Source of the DNA: Sphingobacterium sp. BN32
GTDB taxonomy: Bacteria > Bacteroidota > Bacteroidia > Sphingobacteriales > Sphingobacteriaceae
DNA length: 64,000 nt
Direction: 5' to 3'
Assembly (NCBI RefSeq): GCF_030503615.1
Contig: NZ_CP129963.1
Coordinates: forward strand, 3,534,001 to 3,598,000
Shown in pieces: positions 8,576 to 17,215 of the stretch (its first letter is position 1; every line of letters begins with the position of its first letter). Below the pieces are notes generated by a model that did not search any database, had not been told where the DNA came from, and worked only from the letters and a program-made list of their open reading frames with translations. A program made the position numbers and the translations under genes.

Positions 8576-9562
8576 ATGAGCAAACAATTTACCGCGGTAA
8601 ACTGGAACACACCAGACAACGATTATGCATTGATGTTCTGGGAACAAAATATTAAGCAATTCTGGATTGATACCGAGTATATCCCTTCCAAAGATATCGA
8701 CAGCTGGAAAGGCTTAAGCTGGGACATGAAGGAATGTTATAAAAAAGCTTTAGGTGGTTTGACTTTATTGGATACCCTGCAATCGCATACAGGTATGCCG
8801 AAAATCATCGACCATATTGATTCTTTGCAGAACAAAGCGGTATTGTCTTACATGTGTATGATGGAAGCGATCCACGCTAAATCATACTCTACAATCTTTA
8901 CCACCGTATCGACAACAAACGAGATCAACGACGTATTTGGTTGGGTTTCTCAGAATAAATTCTTGCAATATAAAGCGGCTACAATCGACAAACACTATCG
9001 CGGAATCGATAAGGAAAAGGTTTCTAACGAGGAGTTGTTCATGGCAATGGCAGCATCTGTATTATTAGAATCTTTCTTATTCTACTCTGGATTCTTCTTA
9101 CCATTATGGTTATGTGGTCAGGGTCAGATGGTAGCCTCTGCGGATATCATCAAGAAAATCGTTGCTGATGAGTCTATCCACGGTGTTTTCGTAGGATTGA
9201 TTGCGCAAGAAGTATTTGCTAAACTTCCGAACAAAGAGGAAGTAAAACAACGTTTCTTAGCTTTATTGAACGACTTATACGAAAACGAAATTAAGTATAC
9301 TGAGGAGCTTTATACAGTGGTAGGTTTAACTGCTGAAGTTAAAGAATATGTTCGTTATAACGGTAACAAGGCCTTAATGAACTTAGGTTTCGAGCCGATC
9401 TTTGAAGTAAAACAAGTGAACCCTATCGTATTGAACGGTTTGAATACAGAGACTACGCAGCATGACTTTTTCTCCAAGAAGTCTACAAACTATGAGAAGT
9501 CTATGGAAATCGTGCATTTGATGAATGAAGACTTCGCAATGGATGCGACAGTGGAAATTTAG
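8576..9562 (+). CDS. nrdF: Class Ib ribonucleoside-diphosphate reductase beta subunit
   Basis: 328 residues, ferritin-like fold; carries the metal-tyrosyl radical needed by NrdE. Ligands are recognisable by comparison with E. coli NrdF: D66, E97, H100, E165, E199 and H202, with radical tyrosine Y104 in HAKSYS. Length matches the family (about 320-330). Together with NrdI this predicts a Mn(III)2-Y cofactor in vivo. It is the last gene of the operon; the stop codon lies inside a heptad repeat and a terminator follows. Confidence 0.95.
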   Translation: MSKQFTAVNWNTPDNDYALMFWEQNIKQFWIDTEYIPSKDIDSWKGLSWDMKECYKKALGGLTLLDTLQSHTGMPKIIDHIDSLQNKAVLSYMCMMEAIHAKSYSTIFTTVSTTNEINDVFGWVSQNKFLQYKAATIDKHYRGIDKEKVSNEELFMAMAASVLLESFLFYSGFFLPLWLCGQGQMVASADIIKKIVADESIHGVFVGLIAQEVFAKLPNKEEVKQRFLALLNDLYENEIKYTEELYTVVGLTAEVKEYVRYNGNKALMNLGFEPIFEVKQVNPIVLNGLNTETTQHDFFSKKSTNYEKSMEIVHLMNEDFAMDATVEI

Positions 9563-9584
9563 ATGTTAGACAATAGATTTTAGA
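9559..9584 (+). repeat. Heptad TTAGA repeat at the nrdF stop codon
   Basis: TTAGA-like cores start at 9559, 9566, 9573 and 9580, exactly 7 bp apart. The first core contains the TAG stop of nrdF (9560-9562). Confidence 0.75.
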
Positions 9585-9637
9585 TACAATAAACATAAAA
9601 AAGGCGCCTTACGGCGCTTTTTTTATGTTTATTGTAT
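9584..9637. terminator. Bidirectional terminator between nrdF and the GMC gene
   Basis: A long near-perfect inverted repeat (about 25 bp per arm) with core GGCGCC-TTAC-GGCGC, flanked by A-runs on one side and T-runs on the other, serves both convergent genes. Confidence 0.85.
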
Positions 9638-9650
9638 TGACAAATCGTTG

Positions 9651-11369
9651 TTACGAGATGTTGCCTTTCTTTAGTTCGTTGATGGCGTAGTCTACTGCAC
9701 GAGCGGAGAATGCCATATAGGTAAGCGAAGGGTTTTGCGTAGATGTTGAAGTCATACAAGCGCCATCCGTTACGAAAACGTTTGGACAGCTGTGGAGTCG
9801 ATTCCATTTATTTAACATGGATGTTTTTGGGTCTAAGCCCATCCGCACGCCGCCCATTTCATGGATATCTAAGCCTGGTGCCTGTGAGGATTCATTACGC
9901 TGTATATTGGTAAAGCCGGCAGCCGTGAACATCTCCTCCATGGTATCTAGATAGTCCTTTTTCATCTTGGCGTCGTTGTCATCATAATCAACTGAGATCT
10001 TCAATTGCGGTATTCCCCATTCGTCTTTTTGGGTTTCATCGAGTGCAACATAGTTTGATGCTTTTGGAATCGTTTCTCCCATCATGTGCGAGCCTACGCC
10101 CCAATTGCCCAATTTAGGATTTAGTAAAGACGATTTCAGGTCTTCGCCTATGCCAGATTGGTCTGATCCGGATTTACGATACGCTCCAAAGCCAGCAGCA
10201 TAGCCTCTTAGAAAGTCGGTTTCTTGTTTATGCAGATTTCTGAAACGTGGAATATAACCACCACCAGCAGGATTTTTACCGTCGACTTTATAATCCAAAT
10301 GTCCTTCATGCTCTGCCGATATCCGCGCGCTGTAATTATGGAAAGCGACATATTTACCCAAGGTATCCGAGTCATTGCCCAGTCCATTCGGGAAGCGCTT
10401 TGATTTGGAATTCAACAGGATCAGGTTGCTGTTCAAGGCGGCCGCATTAACGAAGATCAGCTTGCCAAAGAAATCAATCTCTTCCTTTGTGTTTCTGTCG
10501 ATTACTTTGACACCAATTGCTTTTCCTTTTTCATCATCGTAAAGGATAGAATGAACAACAGAATCTGGTCTTAGGGTCAAGTTGCCGGTCTTCGCCGCCC
10601 AAGGCAGCGTGGATGCATTGGAGCTGAAATAGCCTCCAAATGGGCATCCCCTTTGGCATAGCAATCGATTCTGACATTGCACACGCCCCTGATCGATATG
10701 AATCTGATTAGGTTTTGAAAGGTGTGCACAACGAGCAGATATCACTTTGCGACCCGGATATTTCGATTCTACTTGTTCCTTGAAGTATTTTTCGACGATA
10801 TTTAAAGGAAAGCCAGGAAGGAATTCGCCATCAGGCAATTCCGGCAGCCCATCCTTATTGCCGGAAATACCAGCAAAGCGTTCAACATGATCGTACCATG
10901 GCTGTAGATCGTCATATCGAATAGGCCAATCGACGGCGAAGCCGTCTCTAGCAGGTCCCTGGAAATCAAAGTCAGACCAGCGTTGGGTCTGCCGAGCCCA
11001 CAATAAGGACTTCCCTCCTACCTGGTATCCACGTATCCAATCGAATGGTTTTTCTTGCACATAAGGATGCTCCTTGTCTTTCACGAAGAAGTGCTGTGCA
11101 TCTTCGCGGAAGGCATAACATCTGCTTACTACGGGGTTTTCTTGCTTCACATCGTATGGTATCTCTCCACGATGTTCAAACTGCCAGGGGTATAAATTGG
11201 TAGTCGGATAATCTTTGATATGTTGAACATCACGTCCTCTTTCCAGAACCAATGTCTTTAACCCTTTCTCACATAGCTCTTTCGCAGACCAACCCCCCGC
11301 AATCCCAGAGCCTATCACGATAGCATCATAGCTACGTTCCTTCGCAGAATCAATATTTAAATTTGCCAT
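9651..11369 (-). CDS. GMC-family FAD-dependent oxidoreductase
   Basis: 572 residues. The Rossmann FAD motif GSGIAGG is at 20-26, and the GMC/gluconate-dehydrogenase signature includes QVGGKSLLWARQ, CPFGGYFSSNAS and the C-terminal NPSLTYMAFSARAVDYAI. The family oxidises alcohols or sugars. The protein has no signal peptide, but its neighbour 3 bp upstream encodes a twin-arginine subunit 3. The pair matches the two-subunit core of periplasmic gluconate/sorbitol-type dehydrogenases, and the FAD subunit may be exported as a passenger. No cytochrome c subunit is adjacent. The substrate cannot be read from sequence. Confidence 0.9.
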   Translation of the reverse strand: MANLNIDSAKERSYDAIVIGSGIAGGWSAKELCEKGLKTLVLERGRDVQHIKDYPTTNLYPWQFEHRGEIPYDVKQENPVVSRCYAFREDAQHFFVKDKEHPYVQEKPFDWIRGYQVGGKSLLWARQTQRWSDFDFQGPARDGFAVDWPIRYDDLQPWYDHVERFAGISGNKDGLPELPDGEFLPGFPLNIVEKYFKEQVESKYPGRKVISARCAHLSKPNQIHIDQGRVQCQNRLLCQRGCPFGGYFSSNASTLPWAAKTGNLTLRPDSVVHSILYDDEKGKAIGVKVIDRNTKEEIDFFGKLIFVNAAALNSNLILLNSKSKRFPNGLGNDSDTLGKYVAFHNYSARISAEHEGHLDYKVDGKNPAGGGYIPRFRNLHKQETDFLRGYAAGFGAYRKSGSDQSGIGEDLKSSLLNPKLGNWGVGSHMMGETIPKASNYVALDETQKDEWGIPQLKISVDYDDNDAKMKKDYLDTMEEMFTAAGFTNIQRNESSQAPGLDIHEMGGVRMGLDPKTSMLNKWNRLHSCPNVFVTDGACMTSTSTQNPSLTYMAFSARAVDYAINELKKGNIS

Positions 11370-11372
11370 TCC

Positions 11373-11852
11373 TTATCGGTTAACTTTCATTGCCCCATTA
11401 TAGCGCCCAGGCACTAACTCATACACTAATTTATTATTCATGACATACTCTGAGTTCAAGTAGCCCTGAACAGTACGTCGTTTTAGTAGCTGGAAAAACA
11501 CATCGTCGGCGGGCAATGCCGCTAGGTAGGTTTGCATATCCTTCAACCCTTTTCCTTTGATTGTCTCGGCACCTTTTAACCCGTCGATAAAAGCTTTCTG
11601 CTCTTCAGGGCTGGCACAATCGTCGACCATCTTCATCACAAAGAGATGCAGATTGAGGTCCTTAGCGCCCGGCGTGTCGGTTTTAGGGATCAGGGATTCA
11701 GTTAATTCAGCGAGGAGGTCCTCGTCTGCTTTATTAAGTTTAATATGATTAAGCAGGATGCTGGTTGATTTATCGGTGAAATCACAGGAGGTTGCAATCA
11801 TCATCCCCCCTACAACCACAAATAGCTGCTTAATCGCGGTCCGTCTATTCAT
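11373..11852 (-). CDS. Gluconate 2-dehydrogenase subunit 3-like protein, Tat signal
   Basis: 159 residues with the start at the MNRRTAIKQL methionine (11852). The twin-arginine signal is followed by a hydrophobic stretch and an ATSC lipobox-like cysteine, so it may be a Tat-exported lipoprotein. The remainder is helical and matches the gluconate 2-dehydrogenase subunit 3 family (LTESLIPKTDTPGAKDLNLHLFV, FIDGL). In that family the small subunit is needed for export or stability of the FAD subunit. It precedes the GMC gene by 3 bp, so they are clearly co-transcribed. Confidence 0.87.
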   Translation of the reverse strand: MNRRTAIKQLFVVVGGMMIATSCDFTDKSTSILLNHIKLNKADEDLLAELTESLIPKTDTPGAKDLNLHLFVMKMVDDCASPEEQKAFIDGLKGAETIKGKGLKDMQTYLAALPADDVFFQLLKRRTVQGYLNSEYVMNNKLVYELVPGRYNGAMKVNR

Positions 11853-11915
11853 AAGATTTACAATCAATAGATTTAAATCTACGAATAAAACGGGAAAACT
11901 GGAATGCTAAATCGA

Positions 11916-12566
11916 TTAAAACAATAAACTTTCCACTTCTTTTAACGAAGAAGCAAGTTTATCTGCATGCGAAAGACGTTCGCGTTCGACCTCTTGTTTG
12001 GAAACCGCAACGCAGTACAACCCCGCTGCTTTAGCTGCCGTGCATCCTGTGCTGGTGTCCTCCACTACCAGAATCTCTTCGGATGGGATTGCGAGCTTTT
12101 GTGTCGCCAGTAAATAAGGTTCCGGATTGGGTTTAGGTTGTTCCACAGATTCTCTCGTGACGAAAAACGAGAAGTAATCTAATAATTTATGTTCACCGAG
12201 CACGGTGTCTACTGTTGTTTTATAACTGGAGGTTACTAACCCCGTGGTTAGCCCTTTCGATTTAACTACCTCCAATATTTCTTGTGCATGTGGCATCAGT
12301 CTGATTGTGCGCATATCTGCTTTAGCGTATCTAGAGCGAGTTGCATACCACATGTCTTCTTCATCAACTTTTAATTTGTAGTGTTCATTCAACATAACTA
12401 CGTTGCGAGCTAATGTATGTCCTGCGAAATTGGAAATCCAATCGTCGAAAGTAATGTTAAGTCCATAATCTTCCGAAAGAATCGGTGCCCAATTGCTATA
12501 ATAAAAGTATTCAGAGTCTATCAAGGTACCATCTAAATCAAATAGTACCGCTTTAAAATTATTCAT
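11916..12566 (-). CDS. HAD-superfamily phosphatase (beta-phosphoglucomutase-like)
   Basis: 216 residues. HAD motif I is FDLDGTLID with nucleophile D10 and general acid D12. Motif II is TSS in LVTSSYKTTVDTV, motif III is KPNPEPYLLA, and motif IV is VVEDTSTGCTAAKAAG. The helical cap between motifs I and II is the subclass I type seen in beta-phosphoglucomutases and phosphoglycolate-like phosphatases. The substrate is unknown, probably a small phosphosugar. It is transcribed in the same direction as the GMC pair, but 63 bp away. Confidence 0.9.
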   Translation of the reverse strand: MNNFKAVLFDLDGTLIDSEYFYYSNWAPILSEDYGLNITFDDWISNFAGHTLARNVVMLNEHYKLKVDEEDMWYATRSRYAKADMRTIRLMPHAQEILEVVKSKGLTTGLVTSSYKTTVDTVLGEHKLLDYFSFFVTRESVEQPKPNPEPYLLATQKLAIPSEEILVVEDTSTGCTAAKAAGLYCVAVSKQEVERERLSHADKLASSLKEVESLLF

Positions 12567-12570
12567 ACAA

Positions 12571-12578
12571 CAAAGTTA
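12571..12578 (-). promoter_or_regulatory. Putative -7 element of the HAD phosphatase gene
   Basis: On the reverse strand TAACTTTG matches TAnnTTTG and ends only 4 bases before the start codon, implying a very short or absent leader. No good -33 TTTG at the expected distance. Confidence 0.3.
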
Positions 12579-12692
12579 GTTATTGCTATATTAATTCAAT
12601 GTTAAATTAGCGGAAGTTAACATACAAACAGTCCCAAGAATCTTCCTAATTGAAACGGAAGTTCGGAAACCAGAGGGCAGCTCTTCGCTAAT

Positions 12693-12724
12693 CTTGCTAT
12701 TCCCTCTCAGTTTTGCTAAGTTTG
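12693..12724 (+). promoter_or_regulatory. Putative promoter of the FAH-M23-bcp operon
   Basis: CTTG (12693-12696), 20 bp, then TAAGTTTG (12717-12724), close to the Bacteroidota TTTG-N19-TAnnTTTG consensus; it leaves a leader of about 45 bases. Confidence 0.45.
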
Positions 12725-12776
12725 TTAAGCCATTGGAGGGTGATCTCCTTTGCCATTACATCAATAAACAATAACC

Positions 12777-13388
12777 ATGAAAATAATAGCAGTAGGTAGA
12801 AACTACGTCGATCATGCCAAAGAATTGAACAATCCGGTTCCTGAGAAACCCGTTATTTTTCTGAAACCCGATACGGCGGTTTTAAAAGATAATAAAGACT
12901 TCTATTTTCCGGAGTTTTCTAAGGATGTGCATTATGAGGTGGAAGTGGTGCTTCGGGTTTGCAACGAAGGGAAGCATGTTTCTAAAAAATTTGCGCACAA
13001 GTACTATGATGCTATTGGTTTGGGAATCGATTTTACGGCGAGAGATATACAGGCCGACCATAAAGCAAAGGGATTGCCTTGGGAACTGGCGAAAGCTTTC
13101 GACCATTCTGCTGTGATCAGCAACCTGATTCCGAAGGAGGAATTTGAGAATATACAGGAACTAGCTTTCTCTTTATCAAAAAATGGAGAAACCGTTCAGG
13201 AAGGCAATACGAAAGACATGATTTTTGATTATGACACCTTAATCAGCTTTATTTCACAATACATTACGATCCGTAAAGGGGATTTAATTTATACAGGCAC
13301 CCCGGTTGGGGTGGGTCCTGTTCAGATTGGTGACAAACTGGAAGGGTTTTTGGAGGGAAATTCCATGTTTGTATGCCAAATTAAATAA
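12777..13388 (+). CDS. Fumarylacetoacetate hydrolase (FAH) family protein
   Basis: 203 residues, the short YcgM-like form of the FAH fold. Metal ligands are visible as E54, E56 (HYEVEVVLR) and D85 (GIDFTARD), followed by the lysine-containing AKAFDHSAV segment and the C-terminal TGTPVGVGPVQIGD motif. Family members are acylpyruvate hydrolases or oxaloacetate decarboxylases, probably for metabolite repair. It is first in a tight operon: the M23 peptidase starts 1 bp after its stop and bcp follows. Confidence 0.9.
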   Translation: MKIIAVGRNYVDHAKELNNPVPEKPVIFLKPDTAVLKDNKDFYFPEFSKDVHYEVEVVLRVCNEGKHVSKKFAHKYYDAIGLGIDFTARDIQADHKAKGLPWELAKAFDHSAVISNLIPKEEFENIQELAFSLSKNGETVQEGNTKDMIFDYDTLISFISQYITIRKGDLIYTGTPVGVGPVQIGDKLEGFLEGNSMFVCQIK

Positions 13389-13389
13389 T

Positions 13390-15111
13390 ATGAGAAAAAC
13401 GTTCGTCACACTTTTACTAGCTACTACTTTTGGGATGTCATCCCAAGCTCAAAATAACAACATCTATACTTCACGTAATTATCCACAGGGATATTTTCGT
13501 AATCCATTGAATATTGCCCCTGATGCTTCCGGAACTTTCGGTGAGCTGAGGTCTACGCATTTTCATGCGGGCGACGACTATCGCACGCAGCAGAAGATAG
13601 GTCTGCCGTTGCATGCGGCGGCTGAAGGTTATGTGTCGCGTGTTCGCGTGCAGATCGGTGGCGGAGGGAACTCTGTTTACATCGCGCATCCAAATGGATA
13701 TACATCGGTATATCTACATATGGATAGTTTCAACGATGCATTAACCAATATCATGCGCGCAGAACAATACAAGCAACAGCGCTTTGATGTAGATTTGGAG
13801 TTGAAAGAGGGGCAAGTGAAATTGACGAAAGGACAATTTATCGGCAATGCCGGAAATACGGGCGGTTCCGCAGGACCGCATCTACATTTCGAAATCCGCG
13901 ATACCAAGACTCAACGTCCCTTAAATACGCAGCTATTTGGGCTTCGATTCAAAGACAACTTTGCTCCGACGATTAATGGCCTTATGGTTTATGATTTAAA
14001 TGAACCTATTTTCAATGAGTTTACTGGACGCCGCTATATGCAGTTGAAGGCTTTAGGGTCAGGTCGATATGCCCTTGCCTCGGGAGCTCCTATTTCCGTA
14101 AATGGGAAGTTCGGGCTTGGTATCAACAGCATCGATAGACATCGCGCCGGTGGTTTTCAGAATGGTGTGTATTCTATTGACTTGTTCATCGATGGGCATC
14201 CTGTATCGACTGTTGTATTCGAGGAGTTAGATTTTAATACGTCCAGAGGTGTTCATTCTTATATTGATTATCCGCATTGGAAGAAGACTAAAGTCAAAGT
14301 GCAGAAGAGCTTTAAAGACCCAGGCAACAAAATTGAAATATTTAAACACCTGGAAAACGAAGGTGTCATCGAGTTGAAAGATCAAGAGGTTCATGATGTT
14401 AAATATGTTGTGAAGGACGTCCAAGGCAATTGCAGCGAATTGAACTTTCAAATCAAGAATAACCCTGCATATCAACCGAAGGCCAACCCTATCAAAGGAG
14501 AGCGATTCGCCTATAACAAGGTCAATAAGTTCTCTGCGGACCATCTACAGATAGAAATCCCAACAGAGACTTTGTATGGCGACCTAGATTTTGTTTATAG
14601 CCAAAGCGCCCCAGTAGCGAATAGCTATTCGCATGTTCATCATATACAAAATGCGTATATCCCTTTGTTTTCTAGCTATATGCTAAATATTAAACCCATC
14701 AACTTACCGCCGCACCTGGAAAGCAAAGCTTTAATTGCTTCGGTACAAAATGGAGCCGAAGGTGGAAAGTTTGAAAAAGGATGGGTAAGTGTCAATACGC
14801 GGAACTTCGGATCCTTCTACGTCGCGGTGGATACCATTGCACCGACGATTACTCCGCGTAACTTTAGTAACGGAAAGAACGTAAGTGCGCAATCGAAGAT
14901 AGACTTCACTATTTCCGACAACTTTTCCGGTATTCAATCATTCAATGCTTATATCGATGATAAATGGGTATTGATGGAATACGACTCGAAGAACAGACAT
15001 ATTTGGCATCGTTTCGACTCATCACTATCGAAAGGATCACATAAATTCAAATTAGTTGTGAAGGATTGGAAAGATAACGAGAAGATCTACGAAGCAACAT
15101 TCACTAGATAA
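13390..15111 (+). CDS. Secreted M23-family metallopeptidase (LytM domain)
   Basis: 573 residues, starting at 13390 with a signal peptide (MRKTFVTLLLATTFGMSSQAQ). A LytM/peptidase M23 domain spans about 50-175 with both zinc motifs, H59xxxD63 (HFHAGDD) and H164xH166 (PHLHFEI). This supports an active D,D-endopeptidase acting on peptidoglycan cross-links, or a peptidase on other glycine-rich peptides. The ~400-residue remainder has Ig-like beta segments (VAVDTIAPTITPRNFSNG, FSGIQSFNAYIDDKWV) but no domain I can name with confidence. It lies within the FAH-bcp operon and is separated from bcp by 8 bp. Confidence 0.9.
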   Translation: MRKTFVTLLLATTFGMSSQAQNNNIYTSRNYPQGYFRNPLNIAPDASGTFGELRSTHFHAGDDYRTQQKIGLPLHAAAEGYVSRVRVQIGGGGNSVYIAHPNGYTSVYLHMDSFNDALTNIMRAEQYKQQRFDVDLELKEGQVKLTKGQFIGNAGNTGGSAGPHLHFEIRDTKTQRPLNTQLFGLRFKDNFAPTINGLMVYDLNEPIFNEFTGRRYMQLKALGSGRYALASGAPISVNGKFGLGINSIDRHRAGGFQNGVYSIDLFIDGHPVSTVVFEELDFNTSRGVHSYIDYPHWKKTKVKVQKSFKDPGNKIEIFKHLENEGVIELKDQEVHDVKYVVKDVQGNCSELNFQIKNNPAYQPKANPIKGERFAYNKVNKFSADHLQIEIPTETLYGDLDFVYSQSAPVANSYSHVHHIQNAYIPLFSSYMLNIKPINLPPHLESKALIASVQNGAEGGKFEKGWVSVNTRNFGSFYVAVDTIAPTITPRNFSNGKNVSAQSKIDFTISDNFSGIQSFNAYIDDKWVLMEYDSKNRHIWHRFDSSLSKGSHKFKLVVKDWKDNEKIYEATFTR

Positions 15112-15119
15112 AAGATATT

Positions 15120-15581
15120 ATGGCAACATTAGAAGTAGGCGATAAAGCGCCAGCTATTCAAGCGAAAGACCAGCATGGTAAAGAAGTAAAACTTGCGGAC
15201 TTCAAGGGCAAGAAAGTTATACTTTACTTCTATCCGAAAGATAATACTCCGGGTTGTACAACTGAAGCCTGTAATTTTAGAGATAATTACCAAAGCTTAT
15301 TAAACGATGGTTATGAAGTTATCGGTGTCAGCATCGATAGTGAGGCATCTCATCAGAAGTTCATCAACAAGTACGAATTGCCATTTACGCTTTTAGCAGA
15401 CGAAGACCAAAAGATCGTCAATGATTATGGGGTCTGGGTGGAGAAAAACATGTACGGCAAGAAATATATGGGAACGGCTAGAACCACGTTTATTATCGAT
15501 GAAAACGGCATTATCCAACATATTATCAAAAAAGTAGACAATAAAAACGCGAGCCAACAAATTCGCGATCTAATGGCATAA
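15120..15581 (+). CDS. bcp: Thioredoxin-dependent peroxiredoxin, Bcp/PrxQ type
   Basis: 153 residues, cytoplasmic. Reduces hydrogen peroxide and organic hydroperoxides. The motif is YPKDNTPGCTTEACNFRD, with peroxidatic C46 and resolving C51 five residues later, the atypical 2-Cys arrangement of E. coli Bcp (C45/C50). The conserved Arg appears in GTARTTFIID. It is the third gene of the operon, 8 bp after the M23 peptidase. Confidence 0.95.
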   Translation: MATLEVGDKAPAIQAKDQHGKEVKLADFKGKKVILYFYPKDNTPGCTTEACNFRDNYQSLLNDGYEVIGVSIDSEASHQKFINKYELPFTLLADEDQKIVNDYGVWVEKNMYGKKYMGTARTTFIIDENGIIQHIIKKVDNKNASQQIRDLMA

Positions 15582-15599
15582 TAAGTCATTCTAATACAT

Positions 15600-15607
15600 T
15601 ATATTTG
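15600..15607 (+). promoter_or_regulatory. Putative -7 element of glyS
   Basis: TATATTTG fits TAnnTTTG and ends 6 bases before the ATG at 15614, which would make the transcript leaderless or nearly so. No matching -33 element was seen. Confidence 0.3.
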
Positions 15608-15613
15608 CCTCCT

Positions 15614-17083
15614 ATGAGTAAGCAAACAGATGATTTCTTTAAGAATATAATTTCCCATGCGAAGGAGTACGGTTTTGTGTTTCCTTCCAGTGAAATTTAC
15701 GACGGTTTAAGCGCTGTATATGATTACGGCCAATTAGGTTCTGAGTTAAAAAACAACCTTAAGTCTTATTGGTGGAAATCCATGGTTCAATTGAATGAGA
15801 ACATCGTAGGAATTGATGCTGCGATTTTCATGCATCCAACAACATGGAAAGCATCCGGACACGTAGATGGGTTCAACGATCCTATGATCGACAACAAGGA
15901 CTCCAAGAAACGCTATCGTGCCGACCAATTAATTGAGGATAAGATTGACCGTTATGAAAAAGACGGGAAAACCGAGAAAGCTGCTCAATTACAGAAAGAT
16001 CTGGATGACGCATTAAATGCAGATGACTTAGCTCGTTTAAAGGATATCATTGAACAGCATGATATCGTATGCCCGGTATCAGGAACTAGAAACTGGACAG
16101 AAGTACGCCAATTTAACCTCATGTTTGCTACACAAATGGGTGCCATGGCGGATGGTGCAGAACAAGTTTATCTACGTCCTGAAACTGCTCAAGGTATCTT
16201 TGTTAACTTCCTAAACGTTCAAAAAACAGGAAGAATGAAGATTCCATTTGGTATTGCTCAAATCGGTAAAGCATTCCGTAATGAAGTCATCGCGCGCCAG
16301 TTCATCATGCGCATGCGTGAGTTCGAACAAATGGAGATGCAATTCTTCGTGCGCCCGGGATCTGAATTAGACTGGTATAAAAAATGGAAAGAAACTCGTT
16401 TGAAATGGCACTTAGCATTAGGAGCTGATCCTGCGAAATACCGTTTCCACGACCACGTTAAATTAGCTCACTATGCTAATGCCGCGGTAGACGTAGAATA
16501 CGAATTCCCATTCGGTTTCAAAGAAGTAGAAGGTATTCACTCGCGTACTGATTTCGACTTAAAACAACATCAGGAATTCTCTGGAAAGAAACTTCAATAC
16601 TTCGATCCTGAGATCAATCAAAGCTATATCCCTTACGTAATTGAAACTTCTATCGGTTTAGATCGCTTATTCTTGACAGTATTAGCGAATAGCTTAGTGC
16701 AAGAAGATCTATCTACTGAAGAGAAGCAAGACTCACGTGTTGTATTGAAATTCCACCCTGCGATCGCTCCTGTAAAAGCTGCTGTATTACCATTGACGAA
16801 GAAAGATGGTCTTCCGGAAAAAGCAAGAGAGATCATGGCAAAATTAAAACTTGACTACAATATCCAATATGATGAGAAAGACTCTATCGGTAAGAGATAT
16901 CGCCGTCAGGATGCTATAGGTACTCCAATCTGTATCACTGTAGATCATCAGTCGTTGGAAGACAATACAGTTACTATTCGTCATAGAGATAGCATGCAAC
17001 AAGAACGAGTTGATGCTGATCAATTAGAAAAAATCATTGGCGACTTAGTAGGTATGAACAACTTATTGAAAAAGGTATTATAA
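15614..17083 (+). CDS. glyS: Glycine--tRNA ligase (dimeric, class II)
   Basis: Charges tRNA-Gly. 489 residues from ATG 15614, the alpha2-type enzyme (eukaryote/archaea/Thermus-like), not the alpha2beta2 GlyQS form. The N-terminal FFKNIISHAKEYGFVFPSSEIYDGL is diagnostic. Motif 2 appears as GKAFRNEVIARQFIMRMREFEQMEMQFF and motif 3 as ETSIGLDRLFL; the C-terminal anticodon-binding domain starts near residue 380 (FHPAIAPVKAAVLPL). The insertion with DKIDRYEKDGKTEKAAQLQKD is common in Bacteroidota. Monocistronic, with a strong terminator. Confidence 0.95.
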   Translation: MSKQTDDFFKNIISHAKEYGFVFPSSEIYDGLSAVYDYGQLGSELKNNLKSYWWKSMVQLNENIVGIDAAIFMHPTTWKASGHVDGFNDPMIDNKDSKKRYRADQLIEDKIDRYEKDGKTEKAAQLQKDLDDALNADDLARLKDIIEQHDIVCPVSGTRNWTEVRQFNLMFATQMGAMADGAEQVYLRPETAQGIFVNFLNVQKTGRMKIPFGIAQIGKAFRNEVIARQFIMRMREFEQMEMQFFVRPGSELDWYKKWKETRLKWHLALGADPAKYRFHDHVKLAHYANAAVDVEYEFPFGFKEVEGIHSRTDFDLKQHQEFSGKKLQYFDPEINQSYIPYVIETSIGLDRLFLTVLANSLVQEDLSTEEKQDSRVVLKFHPAIAPVKAAVLPLTKKDGLPEKAREIMAKLKLDYNIQYDEKDSIGKRYRRQDAIGTPICITVDHQSLEDNTVTIRHRDSMQQERVDADQLEKIIGDLVGMNNLLKKVL

Positions 17084-17105
17084 GATTTCTTTTAAAGATA
17101 AAAGA

Positions 17106-17138
17106 GGGAGGCTATCGTTCGATAGCCTCCCTTTTTTT
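17106..17138 (+). terminator. Terminator after glyS
   Basis: An 11-bp perfect stem (17106-17116 with 17121-17131) with a 4-base loop, followed by a run of seven T. Confidence 0.9.
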
Positions 17139-17215
17139 GTCTGATAGTTTTTGTTTACAAAAGCTGTCAAGAAAGTCCTTCTGATTGCGGTATACATGCA
17201 AACAGGAAAGTTTTT

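Noticed and set aside
13479-13487. Perfect DnaA box TTATCCACA
   Set aside because: It lies inside the M23 peptidase coding sequence (codons for Y-P-Q) with no neighbouring boxes; expected by chance about once per window.
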